Assembly: GCF_014647975.1 (NCBI RefSeq)
Contig: NZ_BMQF01000004.1
Span: 186,001-250,000 of the forward strand
Source of the DNA: Streptomyces fumigatiscleroticus
GTDB lineage: Bacteria; Actinomycetota; Actinomycetes; Streptomycetales; Streptomycetaceae
Reading direction: 5' to 3'
DNA length: 64,000 nucleotides
A model generated the notes under the pieces. That model was not told where the DNA came from and searched no databases. It was given only the letters and a program-made list of their open reading frames with translations. Within the stretch, counting starts at the first letter, position 1. Every line of letters starts with the position of its first letter. A program made the translations under genes and the position numbers. This document shows positions 37,163-45,349 of this stretch, piece after piece.

Positions 37163-37178
37163 TCAGTGATTTCCCTAA
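37163..37178 (-). promoter_or_regulatory. Candidate PAS-LuxR (FscRI/PimM-type) site facing antC
   Basis: On the minus strand this reads TTAGGGAAATCACTGA. It matches about 12 of 16 positions of the PimM/FscRI consensus CTVGGGAWWTCCCBAG, including the whole GGGAWWTC core. It points toward antC. Confidence 0.6.
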
Positions 37179-37206
37179 AGTGCGCGTGCCGACCGACGAG
37201 TGACTT

Positions 37207-37222
37207 CTAGGGAAATCACGCA
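37207..37222 (+). promoter_or_regulatory. Candidate PAS-LuxR (FscRI/PimM-type) site facing antB
   Basis: This reads CTAGGGAAATCACGCA and matches about 13 of 16 positions of CTVGGGAWWTCCCBAG. It points toward antB. It also shows that an upstream in-frame GTG near 37200 cannot be the antB start without overlapping the operator. Confidence 0.62.
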
Positions 37223-37382
37223 ATCTCCGGCCGGACAATGCTGGTGGGTTGATCCGGCGGCTCCCGGAGTGCACTCTCTGGGCGTCACCGAATTCCTGAT
37301 GCCCTTATTCCCATTTCCTGCGGATGGCAGGCGGCGGCGAAGGCTCGTTGCCGCAGGACGGAAAGCGCGGACGCGGAAAACG

Positions 37383-38972
37383 ATGAACGAGAAGATGACT
37401 GACGTCGTGGACGGCATGGACGTCGTACACGGTGTGGACGACATGGACGGCGTGGACGACATGGACGGCGTGGACGACATGGACGGCGTGGACGACATGG
37501 ACGGCCTGCACCGTGCACTGTGTCCGGTCGAAACGCTCTACGTGGGTCAGCGGAGCAGAGCGGTGCTCTCCTGCACGCTGCGCGGGAAGGTCGACACCGG
37601 GACGCTGTCGGCCGCGTTCGACGCCGTCACGGCCGCACAGCCGGCCCTGCGGGCACGGATCGTGCCCGCAGGGCCGGCGGGGTACGCACTGCGGCTGCTC
37701 ACGGAGGACGAGAGGCCCCGGCTGGTCGCTCGTACCGGCGGGCTGGAGGAGGCCTACGCGGCGGAACTGAACGCCCCGCTGCCGGTCGGTGGCCCCCTGG
37801 TCCGTGCGGTCCTGGTCAGCGCGCCGGACGGCGACCGGCACCTGTTCGTCCTGGTGGTGGATCACACGATCACCGACGGGCACAGCAGCATCGCGCTGCA
37901 CAACGGTCTCTGGGACCGGTACCGGCTCCTGACCGAGGGAGGCGAGGACCACCGGAGGACCGCTGCTTCCCTCGACGTGGATGCCGCCGAGGCGGCGGCC
38001 CGCGCTTCGGCCGACCGGACCGGCCCTCCGGAATGGCACCGCCCCGTCAGCGAGTTGCTGCCTCACAGCGAAGAGGCCGACACCGTCAAGTACCTCGAAC
38101 AGCGCATCGAGGAGACAACGGCACACCAGGTGGACCTCGTCGCGTACGACGTCCCGCGCCCGACCGCCGAGGCCTCCCCCTCCGGCTCCGCTTCCGTCAC
38201 CGGTTCAACTGCGGACCACGGGCACATCGAGGTCCGCCGGCTGACGCTGGGCCAGGAGGACACCACCCGGCTCCGGCAGGCCGCTCGCCGGGCCGGTGTC
38301 TCCGTGCACGCGCTGGTGAGTGCCGCGGTCGTGCGGGCGGCTCGCCACCGCATGGAGGGCAGCGGCTCCCGGACACTGGGCTGCCTGTCACCCGTCGACC
38401 TGCGCTCCCGGCTGTCCCCGCCCCTGCCGGCCTCCGTCATGGTGGCCGCGGTCACCACCCACCTGCAGACCGTCGAGGTCTCCCCGGCCACGGAACCACT
38501 CGCGCTGGCGCGGACCCTCCACACCCGGCTCAAGGACTTCATCGACCGCGGGGACCACTTCCAGGAGATCCGGATCATGCCGGAGATCCCCCGTCGTCCG
38601 ACATTGCAACTGGGCACCGTGATCGTCACGAACATGGGTGTGGTCCCCGGCCCCCGCCTGCCCGCAGGACTGCGCGCGACCGACGTCCGCCTGGTCCCCG
38701 CCCGCGAGAACTACTTCCCGCAGGCGGGCCGCAGCCCCGTCATGGCGTGTGTGGTCTCCTTCGAAGGCCGGCTGGCCGTCGAGTTCCCGCATTTCACGTC
38801 CTGCTTCAGCCCGTCGTTCATGCGGACGTTCCGCGACGACGTCCTCGACGGGCTGCTCGCGTTCGCGGACACCACCGAACTCGAGCATGTATCCGCCGAG
38901 CCGGAGCACGTATCCGCCGGACTCGAGCACATGTCCACGTACCCGAGTCGAGCCCGAGTCGAGCCGAGCTGA
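37383..38972 (+). CDS. antB: C8 acyltransferase of the condensation-domain/PapA superfamily
   Basis: A protein of about 529 aa related to NRPS condensation domains and PapA acyltransferases. The catalytic motif is DHTITDG, a form of HxxxDG, and a C-terminal half contains PRLPAGLRATDVRLVPARENY. In antimycin biosynthesis AntB installs the C8 acyloxy side chain using varied acyl-CoAs. ATG 37383 is chosen after GGAAAACG; ATG 37398 (behind GAGAAG) is also possible. Close to the N-terminus lie four perfect copies of the hexapeptide VDDMDG. Codons 3' of the domain end in a Ser/Glu/His-rich tail with EPEHVSAGLEHMS-type repeats. It heads the antBA operon. Confidence 0.9.
   Translation: MNEKMTDVVDGMDVVHGVDDMDGVDDMDGVDDMDGVDDMDGLHRALCPVETLYVGQRSRAVLSCTLRGKVDTGTLSAAFDAVTAAQPALRARIVPAGPAGYALRLLTEDERPRLVARTGGLEEAYAAELNAPLPVGGPLVRAVLVSAPDGDRHLFVLVVDHTITDGHSSIALHNGLWDRYRLLTEGGEDHRRTAASLDVDAAEAAARASADRTGPPEWHRPVSELLPHSEEADTVKYLEQRIEETTAHQVDLVAYDVPRPTAEASPSGSASVTGSTADHGHIEVRRLTLGQEDTTRLRQAARRAGVSVHALVSAAVVRAARHRMEGSGSRTLGCLSPVDLRSRLSPPLPASVMVAAVTTHLQTVEVSPATEPLALARTLHTRLKDFIDRGDHFQEIRIMPEIPRRPTLQLGTVIVTNMGVVPGPRLPAGLRATDVRLVPARENYFPQAGRSPVMACVVSFEGRLAVEFPHFTSCFSPSFMRTFRDDVLDGLLAFADTTELEHVSAEPEHVSAGLEHMSTYPSRARVEPS
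37434..37505 (+). repeat. Four perfect 18-nt tandem repeats inside antB
   Basis: The unit GTGGACGACATGGACGGC is repeated four times exactly. It encodes Val-Asp-Asp-Met-Asp-Gly in frame and is preceded by related but diverged codons. The 18-nt unit keeps the frame, so copy number could vary between strains and lengthen or shorten the acidic N-terminus. Confidence 0.95.
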
Positions 38973-39032
38973 GCTGAGCCGGACCCCGACTCACCGCACC
39001 TGCCCCGGTCGCCCAAGGAGCGCTTCCGCGAA

Positions 39033-39551
39033 ATGAACACCGTCAGCGACATCCCCACTCCCCCGGCGCTGCTCAGGCGTGCCCAGGCGGGCGACGAGCA
39101 GGCGATGAACGGCCTGCTCGCCGACATCGCACCGTATGTCGCGCGCATCTGCCGGTCCATCACCCACGACGACGGGGCCGACGCCGCACAGGAGGCGCTC
39201 CTGGCCATCTACCGCGGCCTGGGCACACTGCGTGAACCGGTGGCGTTCTACGGCTGGGTGCGCTCCGTGACCGTCCGCGAAGCCGTCCGCACCGTGAAGC
39301 GGCGCGGTGCGGAGACGGCGTACTCGCAGGTGGAGGTCGGCCGGGCGGCGAATCCGCTGGACGCCGTGCACATCAGCGACGTGCTGGACCGGCTGTCCGA
39401 CGCCCACCGCCAAGTCCTCACCCTGCGCGTGTACGGGCTCAACGAGGAGGAGATGGCCGAGACCCTGTCCCTCCCCGTGGGCACCGTGCGATCCCGCCTG
39501 CACCGTGCCCGCCGCCGCTTCCAGGAGGCCTGGCAGCCCTCGGCCGCATGA
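39033..39551 (+). CDS. antA: ECF-type RNA polymerase sigma factor of the antimycin cluster
   Basis: A 172-aa sigma factor with region 2 at about 12-85 (DGADAAQEALLAIYRG) and region 4 at about 108-165 (LSDAHRQVLTLRVYGLNEEE and LPVGTVRSRLHRARRRF). No anti-sigma gene is adjacent, as for the known orphan AntA. In studied clusters AntA drives antGF and the antH operon. The protein ends in Ser-Ala-Ala; the terminal Ala-Ala of AntA is a known ClpXP recognition tag, and it is kept here. AAGGAG lies 12 nt upstream of ATG 39033. It follows antB by 60 nt as one operon. Confidence 0.94.
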   Translation: MNTVSDIPTPPALLRRAQAGDEQAMNGLLADIAPYVARICRSITHDDGADAAQEALLAIYRGLGTLREPVAFYGWVRSVTVREAVRTVKRRGAETAYSQVEVGRAANPLDAVHISDVLDRLSDAHRQVLTLRVYGLNEEEMAETLSLPVGTVRSRLHRARRRFQEAWQPSAA

Positions 39552-39673
39552 GGGCGGCCGGCCATGGGCGCCGCGCCATGGTGGCCGGAGGTCTGCTCAC
39601 CCAGGAGCATCGGCCCCCGGGCCCCGGCGAGAGGTCGTCAGACCTCCGGTGTGAAGATCACGTACCGGAACGA

Positions 39674-39699
39674 ATACGGGCGTGGTCGCGCAAGGGCGG
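39674..39699 (+). repeat. 26-nt block shared with the left flank
   Basis: This is the right-hand copy of the segment at 2083-2108, with 24 of 26 positions identical and the same orientation. It lies in gene-poor DNA downstream of antA. Between 39552 and 40027 nothing else is recognisable; the reading frames there have no family resemblance. Confidence 0.45.
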
Positions 39700-40027
39700 A
39701 TCAAAGTGTCGTAGCCACTCGGTGACACGGATGCCGGACTCCGTGCCACCGAGCACGGGCCACGCAGAAACACCGAACCTGTGCGATGGCCGTAGCATGG
39801 CTGCCCTTTCGGTACGGCTGGGCCTCGACACCACGATCCCTGCCGGGAAGTCCCGGCCCATCGGGGGCACGACCGGAACAGACGGTTGTCAGCACCGCGA
39901 ACGCTTCGTGCGCAAGCCCCCGAGCCGCCGAAACCGTCCGAAGCGGCCTGGATCAACAAGCCGACACCAGACGGCCCACCGGTCTCGGCGCAACGGCGAA
40001 ACGATCTACCTGCCTCGATCGCCTTGA

Positions 40028-40149
40028 CAGGTTCCGTACCCCAGAGCCCGCGCGTCCGCCCCCAGTGCCAGCCGACGCTGCCGCTCAACCAGATGCGGCA
40101 ACAAACGGGCGAACTCATCCGTCGATCCCTTCCACCGCAAAGGAGCCAT
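40028..40149 (-). pseudogene. N-terminal fragment of an ISAzo13-like transposase
   Basis: From ATG 40149 the minus strand encodes DEFARLLPHLVERQRRLALG followed by ADARALGYG. This resembles the start of ISAzo13-family transposases (L.PHLDERQRR.L.GAEARALG.GG). The frame is lost shortly afterwards, although a VKAIEAG-like continuation appears in another frame. No DDE catalytic region and no terminal inverted repeats are seen, so this is a scrap of an insertion sequence. Confidence 0.55.
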
Positions 40150-40216
40150 ATGACCCCAACGTCACACCAGAAACCGAACTTATTCTTCGGCAGCTCCCTG
40201 GGGTTACTTCACTGCA

Positions 40217-40833
40217 TCAGTCGAATTCCATCCCCGCGTAGGGATCCGGCTCGCCGGTCCAAGGATCAAGACCTTCCTCCCTGAGCCGTTCCTCTTCGGC
40301 GAAGCTCAAAAAACGGGCCGCCCCCGCGCCCCAGAGGGTGGCGTCGCTGACGGGGCAGGCCGCGAAATCAGCCCGCAGAAGTCGCAGAAGGAAGTCCGCC
40401 ATGCCACAGTCGTAGACGGACCAACCACCGCCCTGACGTGCCCACACTGCCACCGGCCATTGCTGCGGGTCACGCTCGGAGGTCACCCAGCACAAGGCGT
40501 CCGCTCCGCCTGTCTCCCCCAGACCGGCATGTCCCGCAGCGGATACCTGGACGCCTCGGCCGGATCGCGCCACTCGCTGAACGAGTCCATCGCCGAAGTG
40601 TCCTGCGGCAACCGTCCCACCGTGAAGGGCTCTCGCGGTTGGCCGGGACGGGGAATCGACACATACACACTGCCCTCCAACGTCCCAGCACCGAACCGTG
40701 CGACGAACTGCCGGTAATCTGACGGGAATCCCACCACACCGGGTTCGGTCGCAGCGACGGACCAGTCCACTGCCTCCCCCGCCGCATGCATCGAAGTCAT
40801 CACTTGCGTCAACTGATGAAAAACGTCGTTCAC
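40217..40833 (-). pseudogene. SUKH/SMI1-KNR4-like gene with a frameshift
   Basis: The N-terminal part, from GTG 40833, encodes EPGVVGFPSDYRQFVARFG and SFSEWRDPAEASRYPLRDMPVWG. The C-terminal part, in a second frame, encodes ETGGADALCWVTSERDPQQW and YDCGMADFLLRLLRADF. Joined, they match a typical Streptomyces SUKH-family protein, often an immunity protein to nuclease toxins. The frame changes at a run of five G (C on the + strand, 40516-40520). One more G would give VWGETGGADALCWV and restore the gene. This is either a real one-base deletion or a sequencing error. No toxin gene is adjacent. Confidence 0.75.
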
Positions 40834-40882
40834 GGCTGCCTTTCGCCTATGACATCCCGGCCGTCGGAACGGGACTTCCCAA

Positions 40883-41020
40883 CTCGGGGACATCGCACAG
40901 CGTGTGCAAGCCGTCGACACCGAGAAGAAGGCCCCGCTCTACGAGGCACTCGGGATCGAGATCCGGTACGAACACGCAGGTAGGGCCGCGACCGTTAGGT
41001 CGAGGCCCTCATCCGCGTAT
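40883..41020 (+). pseudogene. C-terminal remnant of a site-specific (serine-type) recombinase, right copy
   Basis: It encodes LGDIAQRVQAVDTEKKAPLY then EALGIEIRYEHAGRAATV, followed after a frame change by VEALIRVSL. It is about 80% identical at the DNA level to the left copy near 1.94-2.04 kb, in the same orientation and with the same frame break before VEAL. It ends 20 nt from the 3' end of the tRNA-Leu gene, the usual position of an integrated element's border. Confidence 0.6.
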
Positions 41021-41040
41021 CGCTACAGCGAGTTAGCGAG

Positions 41041-41125
41041 TGTCCGAGGGGGGACTTGAACCCCCACGCCCGATAAAGGGCACTAGCACCTCAAGCTAGC
41101 GCGTCTGCCATTCCGCCACCCGGAC
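41041..41125 (-). tRNA. tRNA-Leu (anticodon GAG)
   Basis: An 85-nt class II tRNA on the minus strand. The acceptor stem GTCCGGG pairs with CTCGGAC (one G-U) before discriminator A. The anticodon stem CTAGC/GCTAG encloses the loop TTGAGGT, anticodon GAG. A long variable arm (TGCCCTTTATCGGGCG) and a T-arm GGGGG-TTCAAGT-CCCCC follow. CCA is not encoded. The 3' end touches the recombinase remnant, making this the likely integration site of the island. Confidence 0.96.
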
Positions 41126-41418
41126 CAGGTGTCTGCCGCCTTGCCGGGGCTGTTCCCCGCGGCGACATGGACAACAATACCAAGCTTTCGGAGCGCCTTT
41201 CACCTGCGTTTCCTTCCGCCGGACGCGTGCCTCGGGCGGCGGGAGGGGGCAGGGGCGCGAGCATCGCGAAACGTGACGTGTCGGTCACTCGCCGGTGTGA
41301 GGCCGGGGCGCCGGAGGTGCGGGCTGCCGGCTGTCCCGGGCCGGGTGGCCGCCCGCCGAGGGGGCGGGCCGGGTGGTGCCCGTGTCGATCGTTGCGGCGG
41401 GCGCCACCCGGGCCGTCG
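41126..41418. other. Intergenic region without recognisable gene
   Basis: The 293 nt between the tRNA and the aldehyde dehydrogenase stop hold no convincing gene. They should contain the tRNA promoter and the end of the dehydrogenase transcript; a weak GC-rich hairpin lies near 41350-41375. Confidence 0.5.
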
Positions 41419-42960
41419 TCACGGCATGAGCTGGTAGTCCGGGAAGTTGCCGGGCAGCCGCTCCTGCGCCGGGCCCTGGGTGACGGCGCGGACCAGCAGT
41501 TCGCCGCCGACGAACGCGCCGCGCCAGGAGGCGCCGAGCCCGCCGAAGAGCTCGTCGCGGTCGCCGCGGGAGCGGGGCCTGCCGTGGCCCACCTTGAAGG
41601 CGCGGATCTGGGGGGCGAGACGGTCGTAGGTGGTGCGGTCGTCGGTGGAGAGGGTGGCGACCAGGGCGCCGTTCGAGGCGTTCATCGCGGCCAGCAGCTC
41701 CGCCTCCGTGTCGACCAGGACGATGGTGTCGACCGGGCCGAAGGGTTCGGCGTGGTGCAGAGGGGAGGACGGAGGCGGGTTGAGGAGGGTGACCGGCTGG
41801 ACGTAGGCCGAGGTGTCCTGGCCGGGCAGGAAGCGTGCCTCGGACGGCTTGCCGCGGTGCAGCGGGACGGCGCCGCGGTCGATGGCCTCGGCGACCTGGT
41901 CCTGGAGCTCCTTCGCCTTGGCCGCGTTGATCACCGGGCCGAAGTCCAGTTCCGGGTAGGGGGCGTCGCCGTGCTCGACGGCGAGGGGGTGGCCCACGCG
42001 CAGCGTGCGGACGGCCGGGAGGTAGGCGGCGAGGAAGTCGTCGAACAGGTGGCGCTGGACGACGAAGCGCGGGTAGGCCGTGCAGCGCTGCTTGCCGTAG
42101 TCGAAGAGCTTGGGGACGACGGCGGTGAGGGTGTCCCAGTCCGTGTAGTTCCAGATGCCCCAGGTGTTGAGGCCCTCCTGTTCCAGGATGTGGCGCTTGC
42201 CGAGGTCGGCGACGGCCGTGGCCACCGCGGCGCCGGTGTCGCGGCCGCCGACGAAGGAGACGCAGCCGATCTCGGGTGCCCGCACCAGCGCCTTGGACAG
42301 TTCGCCGCCGCTGCCGCTGACGAGGGTCACCGGGATGCCCTCGCGGGCGGCGAGCGCGCAGGCCAGGGTCAGGCAGGCGACACCGCCGTCGGTCGGGGTC
42401 TTGGCGATGACCGCGTTGCCCGCCAGGGCCTGGACCAGCATGGCGTGGACGAGGACGCTCATCGGGTAGTTCCAGCTGGCGATGTTGGAGACCGGCCCGT
42501 CCAGCGGGGCCCGGCCGGCGACCATGGCGTCGATGCCGTCGACGTACCAGCGCACGCCGTCGATGGCCCGGTCGACGTCGGCCTGCGCGAGCCGCCAGGG
42601 CTTGCCGATCTCCCAGACGAGCAGCAGCGCGAGCAGCGTGCGGTGCTCGGTGAGGGCGTCGAGGGTGGCCGCCACGCGGGCCCGGCGCTCCGGGAGCGGG
42701 ATGTGCCGCCAGGCGCGGTGCTGGTCGAGGGATGCCCGTACGGCCTGGTGGGCGGTGTCGTGGTCGAGTCGGGGCGGGCTCGCGATCGGGGTGCCGTCGA
42801 CGGGGCTGGTGGCGGGCAGGACCCGGCCGTCCGCCTGCCAGGCGGCGTTGTGGAGGTTGAGGACGCGGTCGTCCCGGAACGCCTCCGGGGCGACGGCGAG
42901 GCAGCGCTGCCAGGCGTCGGCCCAGGACGTGCCTGCCTTGAGGGTGAGGGTGGTCGTCAT
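41419..42960 (-). CDS. Aldehyde dehydrogenase family protein
   Basis: A 513-aa NAD(P)-dependent aldehyde dehydrogenase. The fold is shown by SNIASWNYPMSVLVHAML (catalytic Asn region), IAKTPTD, VSGSGGELSKAL with SFVGG, and the cysteine in GKQRCTAYPRFV. The usual ELGG glutamate segment reads LEQEGLNTWG and the cysteine lacks the usual GQ.C context, so it belongs to a divergent branch and its substrate cannot be named. It lies downstream of the succinyl-CoA-synthetase-like pair, all divergent from the oxalate genes, so an oxidation linked to C2 acids such as glyoxylate is possible. That is a guess from context. Confidence 0.8.
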   Translation of the reverse strand: MTTTLTLKAGTSWADAWQRCLAVAPEAFRDDRVLNLHNAAWQADGRVLPATSPVDGTPIASPPRLDHDTAHQAVRASLDQHRAWRHIPLPERRARVAATLDALTEHRTLLALLLVWEIGKPWRLAQADVDRAIDGVRWYVDGIDAMVAGRAPLDGPVSNIASWNYPMSVLVHAMLVQALAGNAVIAKTPTDGGVACLTLACALAAREGIPVTLVSGSGGELSKALVRAPEIGCVSFVGGRDTGAAVATAVADLGKRHILEQEGLNTWGIWNYTDWDTLTAVVPKLFDYGKQRCTAYPRFVVQRHLFDDFLAAYLPAVRTLRVGHPLAVEHGDAPYPELDFGPVINAAKAKELQDQVAEAIDRGAVPLHRGKPSEARFLPGQDTSAYVQPVTLLNPPPSSPLHHAEPFGPVDTIVLVDTEAELLAAMNASNGALVATLSTDDRTTYDRLAPQIRAFKVGHGRPRSRGDRDELFGGLGASWRGAFVGGELLVRAVTQGPAQERLPGNFPDYQLMP

Positions 42961-43153
42961 CGTGAGCTCCGCTCTCGGTGCACGGTCGAGAGGAGGAAAG
43001 CCCCGGAGGGGCTCTCCCTGAAACGGTGAGCGTGGGCGGGAGGTGCGGGCACGGACGGCTCGTCCGGCATACGGATCGCACCGCCGGGCGAGCGGACATC
43101 GTGCTGAGGGCCCTGGTGACGCGGGATGACGCGCGGCAGTGACCTGGTGACCA

Positions 43154-44083
43154 CTATGAGTGACGCCGGCCCGCGCCTTCCAGTGCGGCCAGCACCAGCC
43201 GCGCCGTCTCGGTCGGCGTGTTCCCCACCTTGACGCTGGCCGCCTCCAGGGCCCGCTTCTTGGCCCGGGCGGTGCCCGAGGAGCCGGAGACGATGGCGCC
43301 GGCGTGGCCCATGGTCCGGCCCTCGGGGGCGGTGAAACCGGCGATGTAGCCGACGACCGGCTTGGTGACGTGGTCGCGGATGTATGCCGCGGCCCGCTCC
43401 TCGGCGTCGCCGCCGATCTCGCCGATGAGGACGACGAGGTCGGTGTCGGGGTCGTCCTGGAAGGCGGCCAGGCAGTCGATGTGGCTGGTGCCGACGACCG
43501 GGTCGCCGCCGATGCCGACGCAGGTGGAGAAGCCGGTGTCGCGGAGTTCGTACATGAGCTGGTAGGTGAGCGTGCCCGACTTGGAGACCAGGCCGATACG
43601 GCCGGGCCCGGTGATGTCCGCCGGGATGATGCCCGCGACGGAGTGGCCGGGGCTGATCAGGCCCGGGCAGTTGGGGCCGATGATCCGGGTGCCCCTGGCT
43701 CTGGCGTACGTGGTGAAGGCCACCGTGTCGTGGACGGGGATGCCCTCGGTGATGACGACCACGAGGCCGATGCCGGCGTCGGCGGCCTCGACGACCGCCG
43801 CCCTGGCGAAGGCGGGCGGCACGAAGACGACGCTCACGTCGGCGCCGGTGGCCGCCATGCCCTCGGCGACCGAGCCGTACACGGGGACGGTCCTGGGGGT
43901 GCCCGGCAGGCTCCCGGGGCTCCGGGAAACGTCGAAGACGACGGTGCGGCCCGCCTTGCGCGGGTTGACGCCGCCGACCACGTCGGTGCCGGCCTCGAGC
44001 ATGCGGCGGGTGTGCTTCATGCCCTCGCTGCCGGTCACGCCCTGGACGAGGACCTTGCTCTCCTTGGTGAGGTGGATGGCCAT
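43154..44083 (-). CDS. Succinyl-CoA synthetase alpha subunit-like (NDP-forming acyl-CoA ligase)
   Basis: A 309-aa protein with an N-terminal CoA-binding Rossmann domain ([20 protein letters not shown]), the ligase domain [12 protein letters not shown], and the phosphohistidine in [14 protein letters not shown] 44083 has GAGGAG upstream and lies 12 nt after the beta subunit stop. It pairs with that subunit. Because the pair sits opposite oxalate genes, it may be a second copy acting on another dicarboxylate (for example malate or oxalate) rather than the TCA-cycle enzyme. Confidence 0.88.
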   Translation of the reverse strand: MAIHLTKESKVLVQGVTGSEGMKHTRRMLEAGTDVVGGVNPRKAGRTVVFDVSRSPGSLPGTPRTVPVYGSVAEGMAATGADVSVVFVPPAFARAAVVEAADAGIGLVVVITEGIPVHDTVAFTTYARARGTRIIGPNCPGLISPGHSVAGIIPADITGPGRIGLVSKSGTLTYQLMYELRDTGFSTCVGIGGDPVVGTSHIDCLAAFQDDPDTDLVVLIGEIGGDAEERAAAYIRDHVTKPVVGYIAGFTAPEGRTMGHAGAIVSGSSGTARAKKRALEAASVKVGNTPTETARLVLAALEGAGRRHS

Positions 44084-44095
44084 GGTCCCGGCTCC

Positions 44096-45229
44096 TCAGG
44101 ATGCGTGGGCGAGGTGGGCGGCGGCCCGGGCGGCGCCGTCCATGGTGGTGGCCTGCCGTACGAGCGGATGGGCGTGCGCGTCGAGGACGGCGCGGCCCCG
44201 GGCCGCGTTGTTGCCGTCGAGGCGTACGACCAGCGGCCGGGTGAGCCGTACGGTGTCCAGCGCCCGTACGATGCCGTCGGCGACCGCGTCGCAGGCGGTG
44301 ATGCCGCCGAAGACGTTGACGAGGACGGACTTCACGGCGGGGTCGGCCAGGACGACGGAGAGGGCGTCGGCCATGGTCCGGGCCGAGGCGCCGCCGCCGA
44401 TGTCGAGGAAGTCCGCGGGGCGGGCGCCGCAGCCGGCCACCACGTCGAGCGTCGACATGACCAGGCCGGCGCCGTTGCCGATGACGCCGACCTCGCCGTC
44501 CAGCCTGACGTAGTTCAGGCCCTTGGCCGCGGCGGCCGCCTCCAGCGGGTCGTCGGGGACCGCCGGGTCGTCCGCGCCCCAGCGGGCCTGCCGGAAGCGG
44601 GCGTTGTCGTCGAGGGTCACCTTGCCGTCCAGGGCCACGATCCGGCCTTGCTCCGTGAGGACGAGCGGGTTCACCTCGACCAGAAGGGCGTCCTCGCGGA
44701 TCAGCACCTGCCACAGCCGTACCAGTGTGTCGACGGTCTGCGGCGGCAGTCCGGCCGCACGGGCGATCCGGGCCGCCGTCGCGGAGGTGACGCCCTCGGC
44801 CGGGTCGACGGGGATCCGGGCCACGGCCTCGGGCCTGCGGGCGGCGACCTCCTCGATCTCCATGCCGCCCTCGGCGGAGGCGATGGCGAGGAAGCGGCCG
44901 GCCGCGCGGTCCAGGACGTAGGAGACGTAGAACTCGCGGGCAATGGCGACGGGCTGGGCCAGCATCACCGTGCCCACCGTGTGTCCCTTGATGTCCATGC
45001 CCAGGATCCGGCGGGCCGTCCGTTCGGCGGCCGCCGGGTCGGCGGCGAGCGCGACGCCACCCGCCTTGCCCCGCCCGCCGGTCCTGACCTGGGCCTTGAC
45101 GACGACGCTCCCGCCGAGCCGGCGGGCGATGACGCGGGCTCCCTCGGGCGAGTCGGTGACCTCGGCCCTCGGCACCGTGATGCCGTACTCCTCGAAGATG
45201 TCCCTTGCCTGGTGTTCGTACAGGTCCAT
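44096..45229 (-). CDS. Succinyl-CoA synthetase beta subunit-like (ATP-grasp)
   Basis: A 377-aa beta subunit starting [20 protein letters not shown], with the ATP-grasp residues of [17 protein letters not shown] and EVNPLVL, and the C-terminal [11 protein letters not shown]. Length and motifs are normal for SucC. ATG 45229 has AGGAG closely upstream. With the alpha-like partner it forms an ADP/GDP-forming acyl-CoA ligase. The promoter faces the oxalyl-CoA decarboxylase gene across the region with the inverted repeat at 45350-45373. Confidence 0.88.
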   Translation of the reverse strand: MDLYEHQARDIFEEYGITVPRAEVTDSPEGARVIARRLGGSVVVKAQVRTGGRGKAGGVALAADPAAAERTARRILGMDIKGHTVGTVMLAQPVAIAREFYVSYVLDRAAGRFLAIASAEGGMEIEEVAARRPEAVARIPVDPAEGVTSATAARIARAAGLPPQTVDTLVRLWQVLIREDALLVEVNPLVLTEQGRIVALDGKVTLDDNARFRQARWGADDPAVPDDPLEAAAAAKGLNYVRLDGEVGVIGNGAGLVMSTLDVVAGCGARPADFLDIGGGASARTMADALSVVLADPAVKSVLVNVFGGITACDAVADGIVRALDTVRLTRPLVVRLDGNNAARGRAVLDAHAHPLVRQATTMDGAARAAAHLAHAS

Positions 45230-45349
45230 GTCGGCTCCTGTCTGCGAGTGTCTGCCAGATCATCGGCGGCCGTCGCGGGGCCGGCTCGATGACGGGAAAG
45301 TGCCGCACGCCCCCTGGACACCACTCACCGGATGCGGGATAACAAGGTT

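Larger units (their letters stand above)
36910..37382. promoter_or_regulatory. Divergent promoter region between antC and antB
   Basis: The region holds the promoters for antCDE (minus) and antBA (plus), with no plausible gene inside. Near its centre are two inverted copies of TAGGGAAATCAC, described separately, that resemble FscRI/PimM sites. This agrees with the known control of exactly these two operons by FscRI in S. albus. Confidence 0.7.

Noticed and set aside
37200..37382. A longer antB start at GTG 37200
   Set aside because: It would place the start within the candidate PAS-LuxR site, and the added residues have no relation to the acyltransferase family.
40930..41128. A second tRNA or a complete integrase gene beside tRNA-Leu
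   Set aside because: Only one cloverleaf can be folded, and the recombinase sequence covers just the C-terminal ~45 residues with a frame break.
42990..43015. Short hairpin (AGCCCC/GGGGCT) upstream of the aldehyde dehydrogenase as attenuator or riboswitch
   Set aside because: The stem is only about six bp and such hairpins are frequent by chance at this GC content; no known riboswitch features are seen.
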